NCBI GenBank assembly: GCA_958296195.1
Contig: OY282455.1
Location: 2,170,001 to 2,234,000 of the forward strand
Direction of reading: 5' to 3'
Source of the DNA: an uncultured Pseudomonadales bacterium
GTDB lineage: Bacteria > Pseudomonadota > Gammaproteobacteria > Pseudomonadales > Azotimanducaceae
Length of the DNA: 64,000 bases
Below are positions 16,842-25,758 of the stretch, piece by piece (positions within the stretch are counted from its first letter, which is position 1; every line of letters begins with the position of its first letter). A program made the position numbers and the translations under genes. The notes under the pieces are model-generated. The model had not been told where the DNA came from, ran no database searches, and saw only the letters and a list, made by a program, of their open reading frames with translations.

Positions 16842-17780
16842 ATGGCTTTGACCGAAGAGTCCCCGAAGATCATCGACCAGGTGGTGGACGAGGGCGAATC
16901 ACAGGCGTTCATTCCCTACGCGGACCTTGGGGAGAATTTCGAGAAGGCGCCCATCTACCTGCGCGCCGATCTGTTCTACTACTCGTCGCGGATGGGCTTC
17001 ATGCCGAACTGCAACAAGGTCTATATGCATGTGCCTTGGATCGCCCAGCACCTTTTCCACCTCAACAACGCGGTCATGCGCGATGAGCGCAACAGTTTGA
17101 GCGAGCACCTGAAGTACCGCATCGCCTTGGCGGTTTCGCGCACCAACGAGTGCCCTTATTGCGTCTCCCACCACACCGGCACACTGAAGCGCCGCTGGCG
17201 GTACGACGACGCTGAGGTGCAGAATCTCCTGCACTTGGACCAGCCCAGCGACGAGCGGGAGGCTGTGGCCATGGAGTTCGCCACCCAGGCGTCGCTGGAC
17301 TCCGGCGGCGTCACCGACGAGTTGCGGGCCAAGCTGGCCGCCCACTTCAAGCCCCAGGAGGTCATGGAGATCGTCACCCTGATCGGCTTCTGGAAGATGT
17401 ACAACCTGATGCACGCCGCCATGGCGCTGCCGATCGAGGATCCGGTGGCCGGCTTGGAGGAGTGGATGCATGTGCAGCCCTCTGGTGCGGACAGCGGCCC
17501 CATTGAGGTCAAGGCGAACGTGGAGATCTACTGCAAGCAGCTATGCCCGTCCTGCCGCCGCGCCAAACGCCTGCTGGCGGCGCGGGGCGCGGCCTATCGG
17601 GAATACGACATCGACGGTGACGCCGCCAAGCTGGAGGAAATGCTGGAGCGCACCAACGGCCGGCCGACGGTGCCGCAAATCTTCATCAACGGCGAACTGA
17701 TCGGCGGCATGGATGAGCTGGCGTTGCTGGACCGGCAGGGGGACCTGTCGGCCAAGCTGCTGCAAAGCCCCGCCGCTTGA
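16842..17780 (+). CDS. AhpD-like carboxymuconolactone decarboxylase domain fused to glutaredoxin
   Basis: The 312-residue protein joins two thiol domains. Residues about 45-215 are AhpD/CMD-like, with the redox motif ECPYCVSHHTG (Cys104, Cys107, His111). Residues about 225-300 are a glutaredoxin: YCKQLCPSCRRAK gives a CPSC active site, and RPTVPQIFINGELIGG is the glutathione-binding TVP...GG region. AhpD-type proteins reduce peroxiredoxins or act as alkylhydroperoxidases, and glutaredoxin could recycle the first domain with glutathione. AAGGAG precedes ATG 16842. A flavin reductase and an HpaB-type oxygenase follow on the same strand, and both can leak hydrogen peroxide; a protective role is an inference. 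Confidence 0.88.
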   Translation: MALTEESPKIIDQVVDEGESQAFIPYADLGENFEKAPIYLRADLFYYSSRMGFMPNCNKVYMHVPWIAQHLFHLNNAVMRDERNSLSEHLKYRIALAVSRTNECPYCVSHHTGTLKRRWRYDDAEVQNLLHLDQPSDEREAVAMEFATQASLDSGGVTDELRAKLAAHFKPQEVMEIVTLIGFWKMYNLMHAAMALPIEDPVAGLEEWMHVQPSGADSGPIEVKANVEIYCKQLCPSCRRAKRLLAARGAAYREYDIDGDAAKLEEMLERTNGRPTVPQIFINGELIGGMDELALLDRQGDLSAKLLQSPAA

Positions 17781-17832
17781 AGGCGTCGCGGCTAGGGATT
17801 GGCGGGGGCCTTTGTTGGATGGAGAGGCTTGC

Positions 17833-18399
17833 ATGAGTGGTCCACCCGCGAAGGGCGGTGCGCCGGCGGCGGCCGAGGGCGCTTTGGACGGGCGGGCCTT
17901 TCGCAACGCCTTGGGCCAGTTCCCCACTGGCGTGTGCGTGGTCACCGCCCAGGCCCCGGATGGCGAAGACTTGGGGACGACCATGAGCTCCTTCAACTCC
18001 CTGTCGCTTGACCCGCCCTTGGTCTTGTTCAGCGTTGACCGGCGGGCCTCAAGCCTGCCCAAGTGGCAAATGGTGCAGGGCTGCGCCATCAATGTTCTGG
18101 CGGAGAGCCAGAAGGAGGTGTCGGGCCGCTTCGCCCGGTCCAGGAGCAACAAATGGGCCGGCATCGACTTTGACCGCGGCTATGCGGAGGCACCGCTGCT
18201 GCGCGGCGTGGTCGCCCGCTTTGAATGCCGCCCTTACGCCATCTACGACGGCGGCGACCATCTGCTGTTCATCGTTGAGGTCGTCCGCTTTCGCATCTTC
18301 GCCAACCGGGCGCCGCTGATCTTCTGCCGAGGCAACTACGGGGCCTTGAAGCCCACCGATGAGCCGGCGCCCCTCTGGCCCTTGGACATCCACTATTAG
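17833..18399 (+). CDS. Flavin reductase of two-component monooxygenase (HpaC/HsaB-like)
   Basis: This 188-residue protein has the flavin-reductase-like FMN-binding split-barrel pattern: FRNALGQFPTGVCVVTA near the start, TTMSSFNSLSLDPPLVLFSV, and FARSRSNKWAGI. The family uses NAD(P)H to make free reduced flavin for a partner oxygenase in the cytoplasm. GGAGAGG upstream supports ATG 17833. The next gene, 48 bases away, encodes an HpaB-type FADH2-dependent monooxygenase, so the two probably form a two-component system. The preceding AhpD-glutaredoxin gene ends 52 bases before this start, so all three are likely co-transcribed. Confidence 0.9.
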   Translation: MSGPPAKGGAPAAAEGALDGRAFRNALGQFPTGVCVVTAQAPDGEDLGTTMSSFNSLSLDPPLVLFSVDRRASSLPKWQMVQGCAINVLAESQKEVSGRFARSRSNKWAGIDFDRGYAEAPLLRGVVARFECRPYAIYDGGDHLLFIVEVVRFRIFANRAPLIFCRGNYGALKPTDEPAPLWPLDIHY

Positions 18400-18447
18400 C
18401 CCGGCGCCGTCGTTGGCGAAGCGGCGCCCTAGGAAGGAGAACGGAGC

Positions 18448-19932
18448 ATGATCAAGACTGGCGAACAGCACACCGCGTCCTTGCGGGACGGACGGCAAAT
18501 TTACCTGAACGGGGCCGTGGTGGAGGACCCCACCACCCATCCGGCGTACCGCAACGCGGTGGCCTCCGTGGCCAAGCTCTATGACTTCCAAAGCCGCCAG
18601 GACAACCTGGAGTTGATGACCTACGCCACCCCCGCGGGCGGGCGCGCCAACCGCATCTGGCAGCTTCCGGAAAGCTATGCGGACTTGGTGGAGCGGCGCA
18701 GGGCCTTGGAGGCCTGGACCGAACTGCACGGCGGCTTCCTGGGCCGGGCGCCGGACCATGTGGCCTCCTGCATCGCCGGCATGTACATGGGCCTGGAGGT
18801 CTTCGAGGCCTACGACAAGGCGCGGGCGGGGGCGCTTGCGGACTACTACGCCCACGCTCGGGACAACGAGCTTTATCTAAGCTACGTCATCGTCAACCCC
18901 CAGGCCGACAGGTCCAAGGCCGCCCACGAGCAGGCGGACGAATTCCTCACCGCCGGAGTGGTTGATGAGGACGCCGAGGGCCTGACCATCCGCGGCGCCA
19001 AGATGCTCGCCACCGGCGGCATCATGGCCAATGAGGTGCTGGTCTCCTGCATTCAGCCGTTGCAGCCGGGGGATGAGAAGTACGCCCTTTCCTTCACCGT
19101 CCCGATGAACGCCAAGGGCCTGAAGATTCTCTCGCGCAAGTCCTACGAACAGCACGCGCCCAGCGTCTTTGACAATCCTTTGGCGCACCGCTTTGACGAG
19201 AACGACGCAGTGCTCTACTTTGACGACGTGAAGGTGCCTTGGGAGCGGGTGTTCGTCAACCAGAACACCGAGATGTGCATGAAGCAGTTCCACGCCACCC
19301 CAGCCCATGTCTATCAAAACTACCAAGCGCAAGTCCGCCTGATGGTGAAGATGCGCTTTCTTTTGGGCATCGCCAAGCGCATCACGGACACTAACGGCAT
19401 CACCGGCTTTCCGCAGGTGCGGGAGATCCTCGGCAACTTGGCCGCCGAGACGACCATCGTTGATGCCTTGGTCCACGCCATGGAGGTCAAGGGCCAGCAG
19501 CGCGGCCCCTACTTCATCCCGGACCGCCACAGCGTGTACGCTGCACAGGTGCTCACCCAACAGCTGTATCCGCAGGTGATAAACACCTTGCGCGATCTGG
19601 CCGGCGGCGGAATGATCATGCTGCCATCCTCCGCGGCGGACTTCGCCAACCCGGAAATGCGCGCGATTATCGACAAGACTCAAAAATCCCCGGCCAGCGA
19701 CTCCGAAAACCGGGTCAAGTTCTTCAAGCTGGCTTGGGACGCGGTGGGTTCGGAATTCGCCTCCCGCCACACCCAGTACGAAATGTTCTACGCCGGCGCC
19801 ACCTTTGTCACCAAGGGGCACAGCTTCCGTACTTTCGACTGGGATCGCTGCACCGGCATGGTCGATCAGATGCTGGACAGCTATTCTTTGGAGGATGAGC
19901 TGGCCCGCCTGCAGGCCGCCGCCAAAGACTGA
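18448..19932 (+). CDS. HpaB-family FADH2-dependent aromatic monooxygenase
   Basis: The 494-residue length and sequence fit the 4-hydroxyphenylacetate 3-monooxygenase / chlorophenol monooxygenase (TcpA, HadA) / PvcC family, which has an acyl-CoA-dehydrogenase-like fold. Recognisable segments are RPYRNAV-like HPAYRNAVASVAKLYDF, LSYVIVNPQADRSK, and LRDLAGGGMIMLPSS near the C-terminus. Such enzymes use reduced FAD from a partner reductase and O2 to hydroxylate phenols. The strong ribosome site GAAGGAGAACGG precedes ATG. The partner flavin reductase lies immediately upstream. A phenolic or chlorophenolic substrate would connect to the PcpA-like ring-cleavage enzyme at 4 kb, but that is inference. 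Confidence 0.9.
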   Translation: MIKTGEQHTASLRDGRQIYLNGAVVEDPTTHPAYRNAVASVAKLYDFQSRQDNLELMTYATPAGGRANRIWQLPESYADLVERRRALEAWTELHGGFLGRAPDHVASCIAGMYMGLEVFEAYDKARAGALADYYAHARDNELYLSYVIVNPQADRSKAAHEQADEFLTAGVVDEDAEGLTIRGAKMLATGGIMANEVLVSCIQPLQPGDEKYALSFTVPMNAKGLKILSRKSYEQHAPSVFDNPLAHRFDENDAVLYFDDVKVPWERVFVNQNTEMCMKQFHATPAHVYQNYQAQVRLMVKMRFLLGIAKRITDTNGITGFPQVREILGNLAAETTIVDALVHAMEVKGQQRGPYFIPDRHSVYAAQVLTQQLYPQVINTLRDLAGGGMIMLPSSAADFANPEMRAIIDKTQKSPASDSENRVKFFKLAWDAVGSEFASRHTQYEMFYAGATFVTKGHSFRTFDWDRCTGMVDQMLDSYSLEDELARLQAAAKD

Positions 19933-20023
19933 CCATCGCCGGCCCTCGCTTGGCGGCCAAACCCGGGTGGGTGGGGGCGCTGACCGCCTTGGCTACTGCT
20001 TGGTCTGTTGCGTTGGCCCACCC

Positions 20024-21160
20024 TCATAAGGACCGATGCGCCGCCTGCAGCAGCTTGAAGCCGCGCAGGTCGCCCATCAGGTTGCCCTCCATGCGGTTCA
20101 TCACATAGGAAACGCACATCCGAGCGTCCTGATCGATCACCGCGGTGGAGCCGCCCCAGCCGCCCCAATAGGCGATGCGCTCGTTGGGGCCCATGGGCAG
20201 CAAGTCCGTGGTGATGCCGTAGCCCATGCCGAACTTGATCGGGACGCCCAGCACCAGATCCTTGCCGAAGGTTTGCGTATCGAAAATGGCCCGGCAGCCG
20301 GCTTCGGACATCAGCCGCTTGCCGTTGGCGCATCCCAGATTGGCGGCCAAGGTCTGCACGGCCACCACGGAGCGGGCGTTGCCATGACCGTTGGCGGCGG
20401 GAATTTCCGCCGCCCGCCAAGCTCTGCTGGCGGCGGCCTTGGCGAGTATGGAAGGGTTGGCGAAGGTGCGGGCGGCGATGGAGTCCGGCGCCGCTTGGCC
20501 GGCCGGCGCCGCCTTGGGTGGAACCAACTGGCCGATGCGGTGGTCGTGCTCCGGGCCGATGCCGATGTGGAAGTCCGCGCCTAGAGGTTCCGCCAATTCC
20601 TGGCGGAAGAACGCGCCGAGGGTCTGGCCGGTGATGCGCCGCACCACTTCGCCGATCAGGTGCCCTTGGGTCAAGGCGTGGTAGCCGCTCTGGGCGCCGG
20701 GTTCCCACCAAGGCGCTTGGCGGGCTAGGGCGGCGGTCATCTTCTCCCAGTCGTAAACGTCCGCTTCGGACATGGGTTCGTCCATGCCGGAAAGGCCCGC
20801 CGAGTGGCTGAGGAAATGCCGCACCTGCACCCCGTCCTTGCCGTTTTGCGCAAACTCCGGCCAGTAGGCCTTGACGGGCGCATAAAGGTCCAGCTCCTCT
20901 CGGTCCGCCAGCAGCAGGAGGGTCAGCGCCGCCATGGTCTTAGTAGTGGAATAGACATTGACGATGGTGTCCTGCTCCCAGGGCAGGGTGCGGCCCCGGT
21001 CCCGGTGGCCGGCCCAAAGGTCCACCACCAACTCCCCCTCCAAGCTGACCGCCACGGACGCCCCTAGGTCGCCGCGTTTCTCGAAATTCTCCTCGAACGC
21101 GGCCTTGACGCCGCCGAACTCCGGTTTGCAGGTGCCGTGAATCTCCAAAAGCATCTCCAT
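20024..21160 (-). CDS. Serine hydrolase / class C beta-lactamase-like esterase
   Basis: This protein of about 378 residues belongs to the beta-lactamase/transpeptidase-like family. The SxxK nucleophile motif is STTK in VYSTTKTMAALTLLLL near residue 72, and the tyrosine motif appears as GYHALTQGHLIGEV near 160. Family members include EstB-type carboxylesterases and lactone hydrolases; absence of a signal peptide argues against an antibiotic-resistance beta-lactamase. A GTG 18 bases upstream is also open, but ATG 21160 is preferred. It is convergent with the HpaB-type gene, separated by about 90 bases with no clear terminator. Substrate unknown. Confidence 0.85.
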   Translation of the reverse strand: MEMLLEIHGTCKPEFGGVKAAFEENFEKRGDLGASVAVSLEGELVVDLWAGHRDRGRTLPWEQDTIVNVYSTTKTMAALTLLLLADREELDLYAPVKAYWPEFAQNGKDGVQVRHFLSHSAGLSGMDEPMSEADVYDWEKMTAALARQAPWWEPGAQSGYHALTQGHLIGEVVRRITGQTLGAFFRQELAEPLGADFHIGIGPEHDHRIGQLVPPKAAPAGQAAPDSIAARTFANPSILAKAAASRAWRAAEIPAANGHGNARSVVAVQTLAANLGCANGKRLMSEAGCRAIFDTQTFGKDLVLGVPIKFGMGYGITTDLLPMGPNERIAYWGGWGGSTAVIDQDARMCVSYVMNRMEGNLMGDLRGFKLLQAAHRSL

Positions 21161-21326
21161 ATAAGCCGTAGGCCGCACAACTTACCCCACAACCGCCCGG
21201 AGGTCAGCCCAATAGTCGACGCAAATGGACTGTCCTTGCCGGCGCCCCAACTGCGACCTGTTTGTGCAATGCGCTGTCTTCCAAATCAAGCCGTCCGCCC
21301 GCAGGTCTTTCCGCTAAGGTATGGCT

Positions 21327-22937
21327 CTAAAGCGTCCAGACTGTCACCCCGCGGCCGATCTGTTGGTGCTCGCCGGCCTCCGCCTTGCCTTGCCGCTCAG
21401 GTTCTCCCGCCCCTTCCCGCCGGTCGAACAGCACCAAATGCCCTTGGTCGGCACGGCACTTGGCCATGTAGTCCAAGGTCTGCTCCACGCCCCGCTGTGT
21501 CGTGCTTTCCAAGCTCCGCTTGTCCCAATCCCGCAGCACCTTGCATTCGATCACGATGCGCTGCCATAGGTCCGACGGGTCGCCCGCCGCCTGCGGCCAG
21601 AGCACCAAAAGGTCCGTCCTGCCGCGGCCCAGCCCGTACTCTCGGTCAATGCGCCCACCGCCGTTCACGATTCGATGCAAATAGGATTGCAGGATGAGCT
21701 GGTGCGCCGCTTCCCGGTACTCGTCGAACCGCTCAAGCCAGTGCTCGGCGTGTTCGGTGTAGAAAGTCATGAAGGCTGTCAGCAGCTTGCGCATGTTCAA
21801 GCGGCCGTCGGCGTCAATGTACCAGACCGCCCGCTCATCCAAGCTGCTTTGCAGGATGTAGCCCAGCTCCCGGGGCACCACCTCCGCGTAGATTGGGTTT
21901 GCCATGCGCGGCGGCTGGCCGCCGTCAATCAGCCCCAAGTCGCGGAGGTACTCTAGATCGCGCACCTGATGCTGGGCCTCGCCGCCACTCAGCATGGGCA
22001 CGACGACGCGCCGCACCCGCTCTTCCTCCAGCTTGTGTGCTAGCTGGTCTAGATGTGTACGCCGCGACAGGATCAGCTCCTCCCGCACAGCGAAGATGTC
22101 ATCCTTCCCAATGGCCTGCGAGCGGTCACGCCCCGCCTTGCTGTCGAAGCAGGCGCCGGCGCACAGCGCGTTCACCAGCCAAGGCTGGCCGTTGGTCTGC
22201 GCCCACACCGCGTCCAGCGCTTCCGGCGTGAACCGCTGCCCGGTTGCTTCGGTGTGCTGCGCCGTTAAAGCTCGGGTCTCCGCTTCGGTGAAGTTTCCTA
22301 AGCGCAGGGATTTGGCTGCCACGTTGAATGGGCTGCCGCCCGCGACGACCTCGCCGGAACTAGAGTGAATGCGATAGTCTCGTATGTCGCGCACACCGCA
22401 CAGGACGATGCTCTGCGGGAAGCCTTCTGGGCGCTGCTCGTAGCCGGAGCGCAACTGGCGCAGCACGGACAGCAGCGTGTCCCCCACCAACGAGTCAATC
22501 TCGTCCACCAGCAGCACCAGAGGCACCGGGCTGGCGCGGCTCCAGCGGGTGAGCAGCAGGTTGATTGCGCCATCGGCGCCCACTGCCGCCAAAATATCCT
22601 GCCAGACTCTGCTCGGATAGTCGTCGCCCAACGCAAGAGCGTTCTCCGCCAGGAGGCCGAGGATGGTGCGAATCCCCCGCGCTGCGTCATCCCGCGCCAC
22701 TTGACCGACCTCGACGTTGACATTGATGCAGCGGAAGTTGCCGGCCTCGCCGCTGTTCAGCAGGTCGCGCAGCGCGATCAGCGCAGAGGTCTTGCCGGTC
22801 TGCCGAGGCGCATGCAGCACGAAGTAGCGCTGGCCTTGAATCAGCCCCAGTAGCTCATCGATGTCCATCCGCTCCAGCGGCGGAATGGCGTAGTGCATGT
22901 GCGGGCGCACTGGCCCTTCGGTGTTGAAGAAGCGCAT
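21327..22937 (-). CDS. AAA ATPase with C-terminal PD-(D/E)XK nuclease-like domain
   Basis: The 536-residue protein has a STAND/AAA-like ATPase in its N-terminal half: Walker A APRQTGKTS at 43-51 and Walker B VLLVDEID near 140. The middle is a helical winged region. The C-terminus carries a restriction-nuclease-like core, with Asp in GRGRTDLLVLW near 442 and IVIECKV near 462 (D...ExK). This architecture is common in bacterial proteins of the AAA-ATPase-like/PDDEXK group, which are often mobile and suspected of defence or element-maintenance roles, but their biochemical job is unproven. It has its own gap of over 100 bases on both sides. No adjacent transposase or phage gene is seen. Confidence 0.82.
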   Translation of the reverse strand: MRFFNTEGPVRPHMHYAIPPLERMDIDELLGLIQGQRYFVLHAPRQTGKTSALIALRDLLNSGEAGNFRCINVNVEVGQVARDDAARGIRTILGLLAENALALGDDYPSRVWQDILAAVGADGAINLLLTRWSRASPVPLVLLVDEIDSLVGDTLLSVLRQLRSGYEQRPEGFPQSIVLCGVRDIRDYRIHSSSGEVVAGGSPFNVAAKSLRLGNFTEAETRALTAQHTEATGQRFTPEALDAVWAQTNGQPWLVNALCAGACFDSKAGRDRSQAIGKDDIFAVREELILSRRTHLDQLAHKLEEERVRRVVVPMLSGGEAQHQVRDLEYLRDLGLIDGGQPPRMANPIYAEVVPRELGYILQSSLDERAVWYIDADGRLNMRKLLTAFMTFYTEHAEHWLERFDEYREAAHQLILQSYLHRIVNGGGRIDREYGLGRGRTDLLVLWPQAAGDPSDLWQRIVIECKVLRDWDKRSLESTTQRGVEQTLDYMAKCRADQGHLVLFDRREGAGEPERQGKAEAGEHQQIGRGVTVWTL

Positions 22938-23063
22938 GGGCCAATTATGGCATCCTAATTAGGGAAGCTGCCTCCCTGCACGGGATGGCCTGCCATCGGT
23001 AGTTCTCCATGAGGCCGAGTCCGCCCCAAGGAGCACGCTAGGATGGTGCTGCAACATGGGGGG

Positions 23064-24188
23064 TTACCCCCAATTCGGCATCACCTTGCGGGCGAAGAGG
23101 TCCAGGGAGTCCTCGATTTGCTCCGGGGTGTGGATGCCGGCGGGGATGAGCAGGAAGGCTTCGTCAACGGGTACGGCCTTGGTGATGCGCTCGATGCGTT
23201 GGTTTAGGGTGCTCGGGGAACCGACCAGCAGTTCCGGCATGTGCTGGCCGAAGGGGACGGCCCAGGAGTTCCAGAACCACTCCATGTCTTGGAACAGGGC
23301 TTGCGCCTTGGCGTCGGTTGCGGCGCAGACCATGATGCCGCCCCAGCAGGCTTCATCGCCGGGGTTGACCTCATGGCCGTGGCCTAGGGCCTCCTCCCGC
23401 CACTCGCGCCAGAGCATCCGCAAAAACTCCGTGTTGCCGGACAGCACGATGGGCCGCCCCTTGTGGCGGGCCCAGAACTTGGCGGTGCGCAGGCTGGCGG
23501 AGAAGCCGCCGTACAGGGGGATGGCGTCCTGCAGGGGGCGCGGCGCGATGCCGACTTCATGAATGCCCATGTTCGCGTCCACCCCTTGGCCGAAGCGGGC
23601 ATACACTGGATGCTCGTGGGGGTTGACGAATCCCTTCGGCGGAAAGGTCCAGAACTTGCCTTTGTGGGAGAAGGTTTCGTTGGTCAGCGCCTTTAGCACC
23701 ACCTTGACGAATTCGGCGAAGTATTCGCGGTTCAGGTCGTCGTCGGCGCTTTTCTTGTTCCAAGGACCGACCGCCTTGAGTTCCGGCCGCACCTTGAAGT
23801 TCTCCACCCAGCGGGCTTGGTAGCCGCGCACCAAGCCGACGCCGAAGCGCCCGCCGAGCATGTGGTCCAGGGTGGCGATCTTCTCCGCCGTGGCCAAGGG
23901 ATTGTTGGCGGTGGAGACGAAGCCGCAGGTGATGATCCGCAGGCGCTCGGTGTGGCGGCCCAGCCAACTGGCCATCAGGCAGGGATCGTTGGACGCCTCA
24001 AAGCCCTCGATTTGCAGATGGTGCTCCGGGTGGCCGAAGCCGAAGTAGCCGCCCCGCTCCGCGAATTCGGCGTAGCGGCCAAGTTCTTGAATCATGCGCT
24101 GATAGAGTTCCGGGTTGCGGCCGGCCATGCCGGCTTCAAGCTCCTGGCGGCGCCCGACCGTGCAGTAAACAAAGAGGTTGAACTTCAT
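23064..24188 (-). CDS. LLM-class flavin-dependent oxidoreductase
   Basis: This 374-residue protein is of the bacterial-luciferase-like monooxygenase class. The N-terminus MKFNLFVYCTVGRR begins the TIM barrel, GHPEHHLQIEGF and SWLGRHTERLRI are typical of the class, and the substrate/flavin segment MLGGRFGVGLVRGYQARW matches the family. Members use reduced FMN or F420 to oxidise varied small molecules. No dedicated reductase adjoins it. It stands alone on the minus strand between the AAA protein and two acyl-CoA dehydrogenases. Substrate and cofactor cannot be assigned from the sequence. Confidence 0.87.
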   Translation of the reverse strand: MKFNLFVYCTVGRRQELEAGMAGRNPELYQRMIQELGRYAEFAERGGYFGFGHPEHHLQIEGFEASNDPCLMASWLGRHTERLRIITCGFVSTANNPLATAEKIATLDHMLGGRFGVGLVRGYQARWVENFKVRPELKAVGPWNKKSADDDLNREYFAEFVKVVLKALTNETFSHKGKFWTFPPKGFVNPHEHPVYARFGQGVDANMGIHEVGIAPRPLQDAIPLYGGFSASLRTAKFWARHKGRPIVLSGNTEFLRMLWREWREEALGHGHEVNPGDEACWGGIMVCAATDAKAQALFQDMEWFWNSWAVPFGQHMPELLVGSPSTLNQRIERITKAVPVDEAFLLIPAGIHTPEQIEDSLDLFARKVMPNWG

Positions 24189-24478
24189 TCCGCCACTTGC
24201 CTATCCCGGACGTCCGGCCGCGCCGTTGTGGTGGGTGACCACGGATTGCAATGGTGTGCGCCTAGCATTCGCCCTAGTCGTGCTTTCGGCCTGACATAGC
24301 GCAGCGATGGCCTCCGATCGACTGGCTGGTCAGCCCATGCTCGCCAACCCACCCGACACCGATGCTTGCAAGCCTGATGCCGCTCGGGGCGGCGCAAGCC
24401 CTGCCAACCGCATTGGCCAGTCCACGTTCGGCCTCCGCCATGCGCATTATTGCCGCATTCCCGTTGCGGCCCGCTCCC
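24189..24478. other. Intergenic region, nothing recognised
   Basis: About 290 bases between the LLM oxidoreductase start and the acyl-CoA dehydrogenase stop. I see no convincing gene, RNA or repeat; short open frames here have no recognisable protein features. Confidence 0.3.
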
Positions 24479-25693
24479 TTAACCGGCGCCGGTGGGCACT
24501 TCGTTGAAGGGTATGCCCTTGTCCAGGCGCGGCTCCTGGGGCAGCCCCAGCACTCTTTCGGCGATGATGTTGGCCATGATCTCGTCGGTGCCGCCGGCGA
24601 TGCGGAAGCCGGGGATGGCCATGAACATGGCTTGGAACAGGCCGGCGTCGGGCGAGTAGCCCTCATCCCAGACGGCGCCGGACATTTCCATCAAGTCCAT
24701 GGCGAAGGAGGCGATGTCTTGGGTCATGGGCGCGGCCACCAGCTTGCCGATGGAGTTCTCCGGCCCCGGCGTCTCGCCCCTGGACAGGGCGCTCAAGGAA
24801 CGGTAGCCGGTGTACTTCAGCCCGGACCGTTTGCAGTGCCAGTTCGCCAGCTTGGCCCGCACCGCCGGGTTTTCGATGGCCGGCCTATCGTCAATGGTGA
24901 CCGTCTGCGCCAGCCTCAGCAGCGCCTTGAAGTCCCCCCCGGCGCTGCCGCCGCCGATGGCCGCCCGCTCGTTCATCAGGGTGGTGAGGGAGACCTGCCA
25001 GCCTTGCCCCACTTCGCCAAGGCGCTGGTCGTCCGGGATGCGCACGTCGGTGAAATAGACTTCGTTGAAGTTGGCGTCCCCGGAGAGCTGCTTGATCGGC
25101 TTGGTCTCAACGCCGGGGGACTTCATGTTCAAGAAGAAGTAGGAAAGGCCCTTGTGCTTGGGCACCGTCGGGTCCGTGCGCACCACGATGATGCCGTAGT
25201 CCGAATAATGGGCGCCGGAGGTCCAGATCTTCTGGCCGTTGAGCACCCATTCGTCGCCGTCCCTCTCCGCCCGGGTGCGCAGCGCCGCCAAGTCGGAGCC
25301 GCCGGCGGGTTCGCTGAACAGCTGGCACCAGATTTCCTCGCCGCTGGCCAGCTTGGGCAGGTAGCGCCTCCTGTGCTCCTCCTTGGCCCAAGCCATCAGC
25401 GTGGGCGCCGCCATGCCTTGGCCGATGCTGAACACGGCGCCCGGCAGGTTTGGATGCTTGGCCTCCTCCTGGTTCCAGATGACTTGCTCGATGGTGGTGG
25501 CGCCGCGCCCGCCGTACTCCTTCGGCCAGCGGATGCAAGCCCAGCCGGAATCGTACTTGCGCTTTTGCCACAGCTTCGCTTGGCCGATGGGATCCAAGCC
25601 CTCCAATTCCGTCGCGGTGGGCACGTTGCCCCGCAACCAAGCCCGCGCCTCTTCGCGGAAGGTGGCCTCGGCCGGGGTGTCGTTGAAGTCCAT
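24479..25693 (-). CDS. Acyl-CoA dehydrogenase, larger subunit-like
   Basis: The 404-residue protein has the acyl-CoA dehydrogenase fold: EEARAWLRGNVPT near the start, WCQLFSEPAGGSDLAALRTRAERDGDEW spanning the FAD site (visible as two adjoining motifs), and the C-terminal GGTDEIMANIIAERVLG. FAD-dependent enzymes of this kind introduce a trans-2 double bond into an acyl-CoA. A second dehydrogenase gene lies 65 bases upstream on the same strand. Paired genes of about 400 and 370 residues resemble the heterotetrameric FadE types used for steroid side chains or other bulky acyl-CoAs. That link is inference from architecture. Confidence 0.9.
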   Translation of the reverse strand: MDFNDTPAEATFREEARAWLRGNVPTATELEGLDPIGQAKLWQKRKYDSGWACIRWPKEYGGRGATTIEQVIWNQEEAKHPNLPGAVFSIGQGMAAPTLMAWAKEEHRRRYLPKLASGEEIWCQLFSEPAGGSDLAALRTRAERDGDEWVLNGQKIWTSGAHYSDYGIIVVRTDPTVPKHKGLSYFFLNMKSPGVETKPIKQLSGDANFNEVYFTDVRIPDDQRLGEVGQGWQVSLTTLMNERAAIGGGSAGGDFKALLRLAQTVTIDDRPAIENPAVRAKLANWHCKRSGLKYTGYRSLSALSRGETPGPENSIGKLVAAPMTQDIASFAMDLMEMSGAVWDEGYSPDAGLFQAMFMAIPGFRIAGGTDEIMANIIAERVLGLPQEPRLDKGIPFNEVPTGAG

Positions 25694-25758
25694 CCTATGT
25701 CTCCTTCAATCCTGTGGTGGGTTAATTCCGCTTGTCGTGTGCATTTGCCGCCGGCGGT

